Below, piece by piece: positions 53,988 to 62,991 of a DNA stretch of 64,000 nt (its first letter is position 1; every line of letters starts with the position of its first letter). Origin of the DNA: DAISIL01 sp036822015 (lineage in GTDB: Bacteria; Bacteroidota; Bacteroidia; Cytophagales; Bernardetiaceae). The DNA is taken from assembly GCA_036822015.1 (NCBI GenBank), contig DAISIL010000002.1, positions 52,593 through 116,592 of the forward strand, written 5' to 3'. The notes beneath the pieces are model-generated. The model worked only from the letters and a program-made list of their open reading frames with translations, was not told where the DNA came from and did no database searches. The position numbers were made by a program, and so were the translations under genes.

Positions 53988-56180
53988 TTATTCTTTGTTT
54001 TCAGGGCTTATCCGTACACCGATCACCAAAATATCGTCGATTTGTTTGTGGCTATTGCCCATCCACTCGCCAATGCGCTGATCCAGGGCTAGCTCCTGAT
54101 TATCCATATCGCGCGCTGCGATTTCTAGGAGCAGTTGCCTAAAGCGTCGGCTCATAAATTTTGCGCCCTTAGGGCCACCAAACTGATCCTGGTAGCCATC
54201 CGAAAAGAGATAAAACATCGTCTCTTCCCGAATGGAGATACAGTGCTGCCGAAACGGTGGGCTTTGGTCGCTTTGTACACCCCCGATGGCTCGGCGTTCT
54301 CCCTTGATATAGAAGAGTTCACCTCCCTGCACATAGACCAGTGGGTTGTGTGCGCCGGCAAAACAGAGCTGTTGCTGCGCGTAGTCGATGGTACAGAGGG
54401 CGACATCCATGCCGTCGCGGTTGCGGGTCGTGGACTGGCGTAGGGCGCGCCGGATGCCCTGGTTGAGTTCTTCGAGGATTTGTTGGGGTTCGGTGATGTC
54501 GCGGCGATAGACGATTTCGTTCAGGAGATCATTGCCGATCATGCTCATCAGTGCGCCCGGGATGCCGTGTCCGGTGCAATCGACGACGGCCAGAATTTGT
54601 CGGTTGTTTTGTACACCAAACCAATAAAAATCACCCGAGACGATGTCTTTGGGGACGTAGTAAATAAAAAATTCGGAGAGATGCTTTTTGATCTGTTTCT
54701 TTTGGGGCAGTAGCGCCAACTGAATCCTTCGGGCATAGGTCATGCTGGATAGGATTTCGTTGTTGGTCTGCTGGAGTTTTTCTTTTTCGGCTTGCAGCTC
54801 TCGGGTGCGTTCTTGCACCTGGCGTTCGAGTTTTTGTTGGAGGGCGCGTTCTTGTTCGAGTAGTTTGCGCTCCATGGCCTTGGTTTCGGTTACGTCTTGT
54901 CCCGTCCCAAAAATCTTGATGGGCTTTCCTCCCTTGTCCTTCAAGACGGTTCCGCGTGAGTGGAGGATGCGTATTTGTCCGTCTTGCCGTACGATGCGCT
55001 GAAAGAAGTCAAAGGCATCGCCTTTCTCGATTGCCTGCCGGATGGTACTCCTAACGCGGTCGCGGTCTTCGGGATGCACCCGCTTGAAGGAGTTGTGGTA
55101 GGCGGGGAGGTACTCTTTGGGGTCGTAGCCATAGAGGCGGTAGAGTTCATCCGACCAGGTAACGGTGTTATTGACCATATCCCACTCCCAACTGCCCATA
55201 CGGGCCAGGCGTTGGGCTTCGGCTAGCTTTTGTCGGCTGGCTTCGAGTTCGGCTTCGGCTTTTTTGCGTTCGGTGATGTCTTGTACCTGCACAATGACCA
55301 TGGGTTGGGAGCGTTGTAGCACCCTCGAGAAGTTCACTTGGCACCAGCAGACCTCCCCCGATTTGTGCAGCAGTCGCCACTCAACGGGATGGGTGGGTAG
55401 CCCGCCGCTTGTGGGGTAGTCTTCGGGAAAAACCAACTGCTCAAATTGGTTGTAGCGCAACTCTACCTTTGCGTAGCCCAAAATCTGGGTGATGGCACTA
55501 TTGACCCGCTCAATGCGTCCGTTTTCTTCCCAAAAAATAATCATCCCACTAGGCGAGCTTTCGATGATATGCACCAGGTCTTGGCGGCTCTCGTTGATGA
55601 GTTGTACATCCAACTGCGACTGTCGCTCTTTGAGCAACCCGTACAGGTGCGACCCAATGGCACGTCCCATGCGCCCAAGCAACTCGAGATCGCGTTTGGC
55701 AATCTCCCTCGAGCAGAGGATTTCTAGGATGCCGTGGATTTGTCCGTTGTAGGTCAGGGGAGTACTGACCAAAGAAAGTTGCTGCGTGGGGTCTTCGGGT
55801 GGGGTGTAGCCCGGGAAAGACCCAATAATAACTGCGGCATCGTTGGTGTGAAAAGGCAGGAGGTGTTCCTTTTGGTAGCGCATCACGGCCCGATTGCGGT
55901 AGCTGCGATAGGGCATCCACTCCTCCACGGCTTCGGTGTGATAGGCAAAGGGTTCAAACGAACTGTGTTCGGCGTGGTAGCCGTAGATGACCCCCTGGGC
56001 AAAGTCCATCAGTTCGGCGACCACCGCCAAAACACCCGCTCCCCAGCCCTCCGTGGTATCGGTTTCCTTCCAATGGAGGGCAGACTGGAGTTGTGTGATG
56101 GCAGCGTCAATGGCTTGCTTCTCCAAAAAGGCTTTCTTGTATAGGCGCAAGTCGTCTATCGGCTCATCGGGTAATTGCAT
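53988..56180 (-). CDS. GAF-PAS-PAS sensor with SpoIIE-type phosphatase domain
   Basis: 730 residues, soluble. GAF about 40-195; PAS-A about 205-315 (SSPSGMIIFWEENGR, VQVQDITERKKAEAE); PAS-B about 330-440 (MGSWEWDMVNNTVTWSDELY, GTGQDVTETKAMER); coiled coil 440-480; SpoIIE domain from about 490 with YVPKDIVSGDFYWF, VVDCTGHGIPGALMSMI, NRDGMDVALC, LFSDGYQDQFGG and IDDILVIGV. All metal-site Asp residues are present. Sits 83 bases ahead of the ParA gene on the same strand, so it may be part of the chemosensory transcription unit, adding a phosphatase output. Third of three related phosphatases in the window. Confidence 0.9.
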   Translation of the reverse strand: MQLPDEPIDDLRLYKKAFLEKQAIDAAITQLQSALHWKETDTTEGWGAGVLAVVAELMDFAQGVIYGYHAEHSSFEPFAYHTEAVEEWMPYRSYRNRAVMRYQKEHLLPFHTNDAAVIIGSFPGYTPPEDPTQQLSLVSTPLTYNGQIHGILEILCSREIAKRDLELLGRMGRAIGSHLYGLLKERQSQLDVQLINESRQDLVHIIESSPSGMIIFWEENGRIERVNSAITQILGYAKVELRYNQFEQLVFPEDYPTSGGLPTHPVEWRLLHKSGEVCWCQVNFSRVLQRSQPMVIVQVQDITERKKAEAELEASRQKLAEAQRLARMGSWEWDMVNNTVTWSDELYRLYGYDPKEYLPAYHNSFKRVHPEDRDRVRSTIRQAIEKGDAFDFFQRIVRQDGQIRILHSRGTVLKDKGGKPIKIFGTGQDVTETKAMERKLLEQERALQQKLERQVQERTRELQAEKEKLQQTNNEILSSMTYARRIQLALLPQKKQIKKHLSEFFIYYVPKDIVSGDFYWFGVQNNRQILAVVDCTGHGIPGALMSMIGNDLLNEIVYRRDITEPQQILEELNQGIRRALRQSTTRNRDGMDVALCTIDYAQQQLCFAGAHNPLVYVQGGELFYIKGERRAIGGVQSDQSPPFRQHCISIREETMFYLFSDGYQDQFGGPKGAKFMSRRFRQLLLEIAARDMDNQELALDQRIGEWMGNSHKQIDDILVIGVRISPENKE

Positions 56181-56291
56181 GGAGCTTGGGTGGTCATATC
56201 CTAAAAGGAGTAGGTAATCAATAATTTGACCAAATTTTATGCAAGAAAGTTAAGGAAAATAATGAAACCATCCGCTTGAATGTCAGAAAAT

Positions 56292-57833
56292 CTAGCGTTT
56301 TTGAGAAATGCGGGTCAGGGTCGGCATCAAGTAGGCGCATCCGACCTGCCAGGTCAAGGGTTGGTAGTTGCCGTTGGGGGAGCTAATCTGGGAGAGACCG
56401 CCGATCAGTTTCCAGTCGTTGTAGGCGTAGGCCAGGCTCAGTCCGTACTCGAGGTGTATGCCCGATCCGCGATCAATACCCCCACCGCCGCCGGCCCCGA
56501 GGTAGAGCGGGAGGGAGATTTCGAGGGTGCGCTGGCGCAATACCTGTTTGTGTAGCCCCAGCCCGAGTAGCCCTTCGGCATAAGCACCGTAGTCGCCGCC
56601 GAGGTAAGCCCAGCGGGTCTGTCCTGCCAGGCTCAACCAGGAGCGAAGGTAGCGACGTGCGCCCATGACGAGTAGCCCCATGTCGCGGTAGGGGAGTTGG
56701 TTTTTGTCGGTGATGCCCTGCGGGGCCAGGTACTGCTGATGCCCAAAGTAGATTTCGGTTTGTCCGCTTTTGAGGCTATCCGAAGGGATAAGTAAGGTAG
56801 GTTTTGCCTTTACGGCTAGGTAGTTGAAGGAGCGCATCCCGAAGCCTACTTCAAAGTGCCTGGCCGAGAGTTTTCCGTCAGGGGCAAATGTTTCTCCGGC
56901 TGAGGCTCTCAAAAAGTAGCCCTGCCAGAGGTTTAAGTTGAGGGCTAACTCGGCTTGTAGGGTTAGTCCGCCGCCTGTCAGGACGGCCCCGCCGCCGCTG
57001 TTGCCGGCCAGCCCGCGCAGCTCGGCCGAAAGCCGGTTTTGGCTGTTGGTTGTCAGTCCGGCTCCCAGGAGATAGCTCATGTAGCCGTCGATGCCGCCGA
57101 GGCCGGCACCGTATAGCTCAAGGGTAGCGTAGAGGTGCTTGGCCAAAAAATAATCATACTGAATCCCGAGCAGCCCCACGAGCTGATCGTAGTCGTAGTC
57201 GGGGCGAACGACGGATCCCTCCCGCAGGTGGTAGTTGAGGAAGCTCACCGCTAGGCGGTGTTGAGCTGGTGCTGGGGTGTGCCAGGTCGTCGATTTGGTA
57301 GGAGCATACAAAAATCGGGTATTGAGGCTAAGCCCGAGGGCAGCGTATGTCCCCGAAAGACTGCCTGTCAGGAAGTTGTGATGAACAATTTCGCCGCGTA
57401 TGCCAGCCTGCCCCACCCGATACTCGAGGGCTACATGGGGGCGTACCGCGATGCCGTCGCCATCAGGGGCAGCCGCGCCACCGCCACCCCCCAAAAAAAA
57501 GCCGACATCCAGCAGCCACTTCGGATGCAAAAACGGCGCGTAGCCCACCTGCCCCCCAAAAGTAAACAACCCACCAAACTGCCCTACCGTCGCCGAGTAA
57601 GACCCCAGCCCGAGGTACAAACGCGGCAGGGCCGGCACCAGCCCAAAGGCATCCACGCCAATACCGACTAAGCCCATATCCGCAAAGTCGCGGAGTGGCA
57701 TCTGTTCGTAAGACAAACGCACCCGCAGGTCTTTGAATGGCAGTTGCTCTCCCTGAGATTGGGCATAACCCCAGCTGCTCATCCCCAGCCAAATCAAGCA
57801 CGCAGATAGGGTTCGCAAAAGTGGTATCGGCAT
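56292..57833 (-). CDS. Hypothetical outer-membrane beta-barrel protein
   Basis: 513 residues from ATG 57833, confirmed by a TATCTTTG box 31 bases upstream; the in-frame TTG at 57866 would lie on that box. Signal peptide MPIPLLRTLSACLIWLGMSSWGYA. The mature sequence is rich in Gly, Tyr and Leu in alternating pattern over its whole length, including runs GGGGGAAAPDGDG and GAGGGGGID, fitting a large outer-membrane barrel with two halves. The C-terminus ends in IS-QKR without the classic terminal Phe. Family not recognised. Confidence 0.65.
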   Translation of the reverse strand: MPIPLLRTLSACLIWLGMSSWGYAQSQGEQLPFKDLRVRLSYEQMPLRDFADMGLVGIGVDAFGLVPALPRLYLGLGSYSATVGQFGGLFTFGGQVGYAPFLHPKWLLDVGFFLGGGGGAAAPDGDGIAVRPHVALEYRVGQAGIRGEIVHHNFLTGSLSGTYAALGLSLNTRFLYAPTKSTTWHTPAPAQHRLAVSFLNYHLREGSVVRPDYDYDQLVGLLGIQYDYFLAKHLYATLELYGAGLGGIDGYMSYLLGAGLTTNSQNRLSAELRGLAGNSGGGAVLTGGGLTLQAELALNLNLWQGYFLRASAGETFAPDGKLSARHFEVGFGMRSFNYLAVKAKPTLLIPSDSLKSGQTEIYFGHQQYLAPQGITDKNQLPYRDMGLLVMGARRYLRSWLSLAGQTRWAYLGGDYGAYAEGLLGLGLHKQVLRQRTLEISLPLYLGAGGGGGIDRGSGIHLEYGLSLAYAYNDWKLIGGLSQISSPNGNYQPLTWQVGCAYLMPTLTRISQKR

Positions 57834-57863
57834 CGTTTTTACTTTTTTTGATCGAAAGAAAAC

Positions 57864-57871
57864 CAAAGATA
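57864..57871 (-). promoter_or_regulatory. -7 box (TATCTTTG) of the beta-barrel gene
   Basis: Exact TAnnTTTG on the minus strand, 30 bases before the ATG at 57833, leaving a leader of about 26 bases. Confidence 0.55.
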
Positions 57872-57933
57872 CAGCAGCAGGGCAAGGATAAAAAATAAAT
57901 CATCCAAACGAACCATCCCTCCCTGGAGTTGTT

Positions 57934-59316
57934 TTGGAGATCACGCATCGACCCAAAAACAAGGTGGAACATCCCATTGTTGCCCTGGCAACACCTCCAG
58001 GTACATCGGCTATCGCGGTTTTGCGCCTGAGCGGCAAAAATTGTATCGCGCTCTTCAACCAGGTCTTTCGGGGCAAAGACCTCACCCAGGTACCCAGCCA
58101 TACGGCGCATCTGGGAACGATTCACGATGGAGAACGGATCATTGATGAAGTACTGGTAACGGTCTTTCGGGCCCCGCGTTCGTTCACCAAAGAAGACAGC
58201 CTTGAGGTCTCGACGCATGGCTCCCCTTATATTGTCCAGGAAACGATACAACTGCTTGTTCGTCAGGGGATTACTTATGCCAAAGCTGGTGAGTTCACGC
58301 AGCGGGCCTTCCTGAACGGTCGCTTTGATTTAGCGCAAGCCGAAGCCGTCGCTGATTTGATTGCCTCCGAGTCGGCGGCCGAACACGCCATCGCCCTCCG
58401 TCAGATGCGTGGCGGCTTCTCGGAGCAGCTCCAGACCCTACGGCAGGATTTGCTCGACTTTTGCGCCCTGATCGAACTCGAGTTGGACTTCGGAGAGGAG
58501 GATGTGCAGTTTGCTAACCGCGATGAGCTACGCCGACGTATCGGGGATGCCCAGCGGTTTGTGGCCAAGCTCCTGGATTCTTTCGCCTGGGGAAATGCCA
58601 TCAAGACAGGTGTCCCGACCGTGATCGTGGGCAAGCCCAACGCCGGAAAATCAACCCTCCTCAATGCCCTGCTCAATGAAGAAAAAGCCATCGTCTCCGA
58701 CATCCCCGGCACCACCCGCGATGTCATCGAAGACCAGCTCACCATCGGGGGTATCCGTTTTCGCTTCATGGATACGGCAGGTCTCCGAGAGACCAAAGAC
58801 CGTATCGAACAAATCGGTGTAGCTCGCACTCAAGCCCAGATGAAGAAAGCCGCACTTATTCTCTATCTTTTTGATGCCCAAACATTTACTGCTATCGATG
58901 CCAAACAGGTCGTTCAAGAACTCCAGGCACTGGATGTTCCTTTTTTGATGATCGCCAACCAGATCGACCGCACGGCCCATCAAGTACCCGAAGCCCTTCG
59001 TGCCTTCGTGGATATAGGGATTTCGGCTTTGCAGCGTCGGCATTTGGAGGAGCTACAAGCCCTTCTTCTGCGCACGGTAGCCAGGGGCGATGCTGGCAGC
59101 CAGGAACCCATCACGAACCTCCGCCACTACGAGGCTTTGCAGTCTGCTCTGGCGGCCCTGCAAGCCGTTGATCGTGGGCTAGATCGGGGAGATACGAGCG
59201 ACTTCCTTGCCCTGGATCTGCGGGATGCCCTCTATCATCTCGGCGTTATCACAGGCCAGGTTACCAATGACGAAGTGCTGGGGTCTATCTTCTCGAAATT
59301 CTGTATCGGCAAGTAA
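57934..59316 (+). CDS. mnmE: tRNA U34 modification GTPase MnmE
   Basis: 460 residues from a TTG at 57934 (a GTG at 57964 is also possible; no ATG fits). With MnmG it forms 5-carboxymethylaminomethyluridine at the tRNA wobble position. N-terminal formyl-folate-binding domain (IVALATPPGTSAIAVLRLSG), helical domain, and inserted G domain: G1 GKPNAGKSTLLNALL, G2 TTRD, G3 DTAGLRET, G4 ANQID. The C-terminal CIGK motif (IFSKFCIGK) holds the catalytic Cys. Convergent with porV; stops 15 bases apart. Confidence 0.95.
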   Translation: MEITHRPKNKVEHPIVALATPPGTSAIAVLRLSGKNCIALFNQVFRGKDLTQVPSHTAHLGTIHDGERIIDEVLVTVFRAPRSFTKEDSLEVSTHGSPYIVQETIQLLVRQGITYAKAGEFTQRAFLNGRFDLAQAEAVADLIASESAAEHAIALRQMRGGFSEQLQTLRQDLLDFCALIELELDFGEEDVQFANRDELRRRIGDAQRFVAKLLDSFAWGNAIKTGVPTVIVGKPNAGKSTLLNALLNEEKAIVSDIPGTTRDVIEDQLTIGGIRFRFMDTAGLRETKDRIEQIGVARTQAQMKKAALILYLFDAQTFTAIDAKQVVQELQALDVPFLMIANQIDRTAHQVPEALRAFVDIGISALQRRHLEELQALLLRTVARGDAGSQEPITNLRHYEALQSALAALQAVDRGLDRGDTSDFLALDLRDALYHLGVITGQVTNDEVLGSIFSKFCIGK

Positions 59317-59331
59317 ATCAATAACTTACGC

Positions 59332-60525
59332 CTACTCTGCATCTGGGTTCGATTTGTCCAGTTTGAGCAAGAGCGTAAAGCGCAGCGTATCTGCCAGGGG
59401 ATGGTTTTGTTGGTTGGGAACCAGATAGGCGAAATCAAAGCCAAACATCTGGTAGCGTAGCCCTAAGCCTACGGAGAAGTAGTTGCGGTCGCCCTTGTTG
59501 GGGCTTTCGTAGTAGTAGCCAGCCCGAATTGCAAAGATGTCATTGTACCAATACTCTGTCCCGAAGGACAGGATCACTTCTTGCAGTTCTTCGCCTAAGC
59601 CATCAGGGGCATCGGTGAAGGAACCAAAGACGCTGTTGAGCAGCGATCGGTCATACTCCTTACCCGCACGGAGCGTACCATCGGCGTTGAGGATGGGCGG
59701 CGTAGGGACAAGCAACTTATTGAAATCTAGCGCAAGTGTTAATCGGTTGCGGGGGTTGAAGCGGGCATTGAAGGCCGTACCGAGGCGCAGGTTGGCGGGG
59801 AGATAATCGCGCTGCTCGGGGTTGTTGTATGAAATTTTAGCACCGATATTAGAGATATTGAACCCAAAAGCCATGTCGGCATCCGTGCTACCGAGGCTCA
59901 GGGGCGTTTTGTAGAACATCGAGAAATCGACGGCTACCGTGTTGCCTGGGCGTGTGCCGCCGCCTTGTACGGTGCCATTGGAGATGCTGCCAGCAAGGTT
60001 GGAATGAATAAAACGCGCCGTTCCGGCCATGCTCATCTTCTCGGAGAGCTGGAAGGCATACGTGCCATCAATGGCAAACTCACGGGGGATAAAATCCTGA
60101 ATTGGATTGCCTATGGCATCCGTAAACTGCAAGGATCCCATATCGAAGTAGCGCATGGAGGCAGCCAGGGTGCGGCGTTTGTCGAGGCGTTTGTAGGCAC
60201 TCAAATAGGAGAGCGACATATCATTGACCAGGTTGCGGAGCCAGGGCGAAAACGAGACCGCTACGCCCCATTCGTCCTCGGCGAAGGCCAGCTTGGAGGG
60301 GTTCCAGTGCGTGGCATTGGCATCCCCATCAATGGCTACCCCGACATCACCCATGCCTGCGCTGCGGGCATCCGGCGAAATGAGCAAAAATTGAACAGCC
60401 GTCGTGATGACGCGGCGCGTGGAGTCCTGTCCCAGAAGACCAGGGGCGGTTTGTGCGTGTGCAGGCTGGAGGAGTGCCAGTACGGCAGCCACGACCAGCA
60501 TCGTAAAGAAGCGTTTTTTTAACAT
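59332..60525 (-). CDS. porV: PorV/LptO-like type IX secretion outer-membrane protein
   Basis: 397 residues. Signal peptide to about residue 24 (ALLQPAHA). Mature start ITTAVQFLLISPDARSAGMG, then DVGVAIDGDANATHWNPSKL, is the family hallmark, as is the Tyr- and Phe-rich barrel ending in LLLKLDKS. PorV shuttles cargo from the SprA translocon to the attachment complex in the type IX secretion system, restricted to the Bacteroidota. A TACCTTTC near-consensus box lies 16 bases upstream (60541-60548). No other por/gld genes are in the window. Confidence 0.87.
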   Translation of the reverse strand: MLKKRFFTMLVVAAVLALLQPAHAQTAPGLLGQDSTRRVITTAVQFLLISPDARSAGMGDVGVAIDGDANATHWNPSKLAFAEDEWGVAVSFSPWLRNLVNDMSLSYLSAYKRLDKRRTLAASMRYFDMGSLQFTDAIGNPIQDFIPREFAIDGTYAFQLSEKMSMAGTARFIHSNLAGSISNGTVQGGGTRPGNTVAVDFSMFYKTPLSLGSTDADMAFGFNISNIGAKISYNNPEQRDYLPANLRLGTAFNARFNPRNRLTLALDFNKLLVPTPPILNADGTLRAGKEYDRSLLNSVFGSFTDAPDGLGEELQEVILSFGTEYWYNDIFAIRAGYYYESPNKGDRNYFSVGLGLRYQMFGFDFAYLVPNQQNHPLADTLRFTLLLKLDKSNPDAE

Positions 60526-60648
60526 AACCCGATGATGAATGAAAGGTAAAAATCAGTAGAGATGCGGCATACAGCGGAAACAAGAGGGGGGTTATGGTCA
60601 ATGAATGGTCTAGCAAAAATACAAGTTTTTCTGGAAATGGTCAAATAC

Positions 60649-61530
60649 CTACCGCTGTTTTGGGTGGCTGGCTTTAAAAAACTTGAGCCGAACGACCTCT
60701 TGCTCCTTCAAAAAACGCCACTTGCCTCGGCCGAGTCCGGCTTTGGTTAGGCCGGCATAGATGGTGCGATCAAGCTTTTCGATCTGATAACCAAAGTGTT
60801 CAAACATCCGTCGGACGATGCGGTTTTTGCCGCTATGGATTTCGATGCCCAGTACCAGTCCGTCTGGGGAGACCACGGCTAAGTCGTCGGGCTTGATGAA
60901 GCCATCTTCGAGCGTAATGCCCTGAGAGAGCTGATCGAAGTGATCGGCTTCGATGGGCTTATCGAGTTCGATGCGATAAACTTTCGGGACTTGGTAGGAG
61001 GGGTGGGTGAGCTTTTTGGAGAGGTCGCCGTCGTTGGTCAAGAGGAGCAGTCCGGTGGTTTGGCGGTCGAGCCGTCCGACGGGATAGAGGCGTTGGGGGG
61101 CGGCATCCTTGACCAAATCCATGACCGTAGGTCTGCCCTGGGGGTCTTTGGTGGTCGTGATGAAATCTTTGGGCTTGTTGAGCAGGATATACACGGGTCG
61201 TTCGGCCGAGATGATCCTGCCTTTGTAGCGCACCTGATCGTCGGGCTTTACCCTTCGCCCGAGTTCGGTAACCACTACGCCATTGATCTGGACGTGTCCG
61301 GCGGTGATATGGGTATCGGCTTCGCGTCTTGAGCAGATGCCGGCATTGGCAATGAAACGGTTGAGGCGGGTATCTTTGGGTGGAAGGGGGGCGGGTTCTT
61401 CTTTGCGTTTCCTGAACGTAACGGGTCGGCTTGGGCGGCGTGCCGGCGGGGTGTTGAGTTTGTCGAGGTTATACTGCGGGGGGCGTTTTTTGCTGTCGCG
61501 TCGTGTGCGCCGGGGGGGTCTTTGATCCAT
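60649..61530 (-). CDS. RluB/RsuA-family rRNA pseudouridine synthase
   Basis: 293 residues from ATG 61530 (in-frame Met at 61575 lies upstream of the promoter box TACTTTTG at 61552-61559). A basic N-terminal extension of about 55 residues, then an S4 RNA-binding domain (LNRFIANAGICSRREADTHI) and the synthase domain with the catalytic Asp in PVGRLDRQTTGLLLLTNDGDL. VRRMFEHFGYQIEKLDRTIYAGL is the C-terminal RsuA-family signature. Target is a 23S or 16S rRNA uridine; which one is not resolved. Confidence 0.92.
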   Translation of the reverse strand: MDQRPPRRTRRDSKKRPPQYNLDKLNTPPARRPSRPVTFRKRKEEPAPLPPKDTRLNRFIANAGICSRREADTHITAGHVQINGVVVTELGRRVKPDDQVRYKGRIISAERPVYILLNKPKDFITTTKDPQGRPTVMDLVKDAAPQRLYPVGRLDRQTTGLLLLTNDGDLSKKLTHPSYQVPKVYRIELDKPIEADHFDQLSQGITLEDGFIKPDDLAVVSPDGLVLGIEIHSGKNRIVRRMFEHFGYQIEKLDRTIYAGLTKAGLGRGKWRFLKEQEVVRLKFFKASHPKQR

Positions 61531-61551
61531 GGGTAAAAGAGAATTTAGCCC

Positions 61552-61559
61552 CAAAAGTA
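61552..61559 (-). promoter_or_regulatory. -7 box (TACTTTTG) of the pseudouridine synthase gene
   Basis: Fits TAnnTTTG on the minus strand, 21 bases before ATG 61530. Confidence 0.5.
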
Positions 61560-61561
61560 CT

Positions 61562-61597
61562 AAAAAAACCTTCATCCCAAAGGAAATGAAGGTTTTT
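61562..61597. terminator. Bidirectional terminator between phasin and pseudouridine synthase genes
   Basis: Stem CCTTCAT/ATGAAGG (61569-61575 with 61586-61592) with internal CC/GG pairs, flanked by seven A on the left and five T on the right. On the minus strand it ends the phasin operon; its A-run is the T-run for that direction. Confidence 0.75.
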
Positions 61598-61649
61598 CAC
61601 ATCACATCACACTACCTATCCGCACCCGCAGGTACGGATATACACGGTC

Positions 61650-61943
61650 TTAGGCCTCGGCGGCTTGCAGGGTTTCGAGCTGTTGGGTCAGGTCTTCGGT
61701 TTTTTGGTTATCAAACGTACCGATAGACTGCTTGACCTTCTGGCTGAGTTCTTCGAGTTGTCCTTCAAAGGCGGCTTTTCGTTCCTGGGTTTGTGTTTCC
61801 CATTGGCTGACGATTTTTTTGCCTTCTTCTTCGGCCACTTTGAGGTCATAGTTCATGCGGTCGATGAACTTGAGGAGACGGTCGGCGTTCAGGGAGGCCG
61901 CCCCGAGTCCAATGTGGAGGATTTCGGTGGCTAGGGTTTTCAT
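61650..61943 (-). CDS. Phasin-like small helical protein, copy 3
   Basis: 97 residues. A short amphipathic N-terminus (TEILHIGLGAASL) is followed by one long coiled helix rich in Glu, Lys and Gln (EEEGKKIVSQWETQTQERK). It aligns with copies 1 and 2 (hydrophobic N-terminus, then EEGKKI, then a helix), but is more divergent. The start overlaps copy 2 by 4 bases. Ends in QLETLQAAEA, shorter than the others. Confidence 0.7.
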   Translation of the reverse strand: MKTLATEILHIGLGAASLNADRLLKFIDRMNYDLKVAEEEGKKIVSQWETQTQERKAAFEGQLEELSQKVKQSIGTFDNQKTEDLTQQLETLQAAEA

Positions 61944-62311
61944 GCTTCTTCGGAGGTTTCGGTCTCGGAGGTTTTTTTGGTGCGTCGGGTAGAGGTCTTC
62001 GTCTTGGTGGGCGCGGGGGTCTCTCCTTGGGCAGTTTCGAGGGCTTTGACGCGCTCTGCCAGGGTGTTTACGTCGGAGGTCGTGGCAAAGTTGAGGGATT
62101 TCATCAGTTTTTCTACCAATCCGCTCAACTGCGACTCGAAGTCTTCTTTTTTGTCGCCGGTGGTCTTGACGAAGTCATCCATGATCTTGCGGCCCTCTTC
62201 GACGGAGAGTTTTTTCTCGTCCACCAGCTCATCGACGAGTTGGGTAAACTTATCGCTGGTCAGGGAGACCAGTCCAACGCCAGTGTAGATTAAATTTTTG
62301 ATCGTTTCCAT
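61940..62311 (-). CDS. Phasin-like small helical protein, copy 2
   Basis: 123 residues. METIKNLIYTGVGLVSLTSD then DKFTQLVDELVDEKKLSVEEG and a long helix with GEK-like repeats; ends in a Thr/Lys-rich disordered tail (TKTKTSTRRTKKTSETETSE), the kind of basic tail seen on PhaF-like phasins. Predicted to coat polyhydroxyalkanoate granules or bind other surfaces; no phaC is in the window. Confidence 0.75.
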   Translation of the reverse strand: METIKNLIYTGVGLVSLTSDKFTQLVDELVDEKKLSVEEGRKIMDDFVKTTGDKKEDFESQLSGLVEKLMKSLNFATTSDVNTLAERVKALETAQGETPAPTKTKTSTRRTKKTSETETSEEA

Positions 62312-62363
62312 AGGTACAAGCAGTTAAAAGTTTGTGTTAAAAATAAAAAAATGCCCTTTGCCT

Positions 62364-62660
62364 TTATTTGCTTTGCTCGGCTTCCAACTCTTTGATGCGG
62401 GCTTCGAGTTTTTCGATTTCGGAGCGGGGAGCAAAGTTAAACTGGGCGATGACGCGCTCAATGACCTGGTTGAGTTGCTGCTCGAACTCTTCTTTGCGCG
62501 TTTCGGTGGACTGAAAAAACTTATCGACGATTTCCTTGCCCTCTTCGCGGGAGAGTTTTTCGTCGCTCACCAACTGGTCGATGGTTTGGCGAAACTTGTC
62601 GGTGGTCATCGAAACCAAACCAACACCGGTGTAAATGAATTTTTTGATTAAATCTTCCAT
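62364..62660 (-). CDS. Phasin-like small helical protein, copy 1
   Basis: 98 residues from ATG 62660. MEDLIKKFIYTGVGLVSMTT, DKFRQTIDQLVSDEKLSREEGKEI closely match copy 2, so they arose by duplication. First gene of the three-gene operon; a 52-base gap follows. Lacks the basic tail of copy 2. An 8-bp perfect palindrome lies 33-70 bases upstream. Confidence 0.75.
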   Translation of the reverse strand: MEDLIKKFIYTGVGLVSMTTDKFRQTIDQLVSDEKLSREEGKEIVDKFFQSTETRKEEFEQQLNQVIERVIAQFNFAPRSEIEKLEARIKELEAEQSK

Positions 62661-62692
62661 GACAATTATTGCTTTTTGAGTGAGTGAAAAGA

Positions 62693-62730
62693 TGTTCCGT
62701 TGAACAAATGATAGGACAAAGGACGGAACA
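62693..62730. promoter_or_regulatory. Inverted repeat upstream of the phasin operon
   Basis: Perfect 8-base arms TGTTCCGT (62693-62700) and ACGGAACA (62723-62730) with a 22-base spacer. Between the arms the minus strand reads TATCATTTG, one base longer than the -7 box. Probable operator or hairpin of the phasin genes. The remaining 62,661-62,991 divergent region is A/T-rich, with two GTTTGGATA copies and no CRISPR-type repeats. Confidence 0.45.
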
Positions 62731-62991
62731 AAATTTTTTGTGAGCAAATTTATTCAGAATAAAACGTTTGTTTGAACCCGTAAAAATTGGCATAGACCAA
62801 ATTTCGTTTGGATACCTCCGTATCCGCCCCTTTGCTTATCATAATCGAAAAAACGACCAGCAAAGTTTCAAACGCTTGTTTGGATATAGTCCGTGGGTCG
62901 CTCACAAAAAACCGGATAAAAAAATTACCTCAAAAAAACAAACACTCTTTACATACAAAGTTTTTTCAGAAGTAAAGAGAGCAAAAAAACT

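Noticed and set aside
57463..58251. Minus-strand open frame covering the mnmE start
   Set aside because: It is the antisense shadow of mnmE and the barrel gene, rich in residues with no known motif.
62731..62991. Possible CRISPR array before cas6
   Set aside because: Two GTTTGGATA copies and short A/T-rich motifs occur, but no direct repeats of 20-40 bases with regular spacers.
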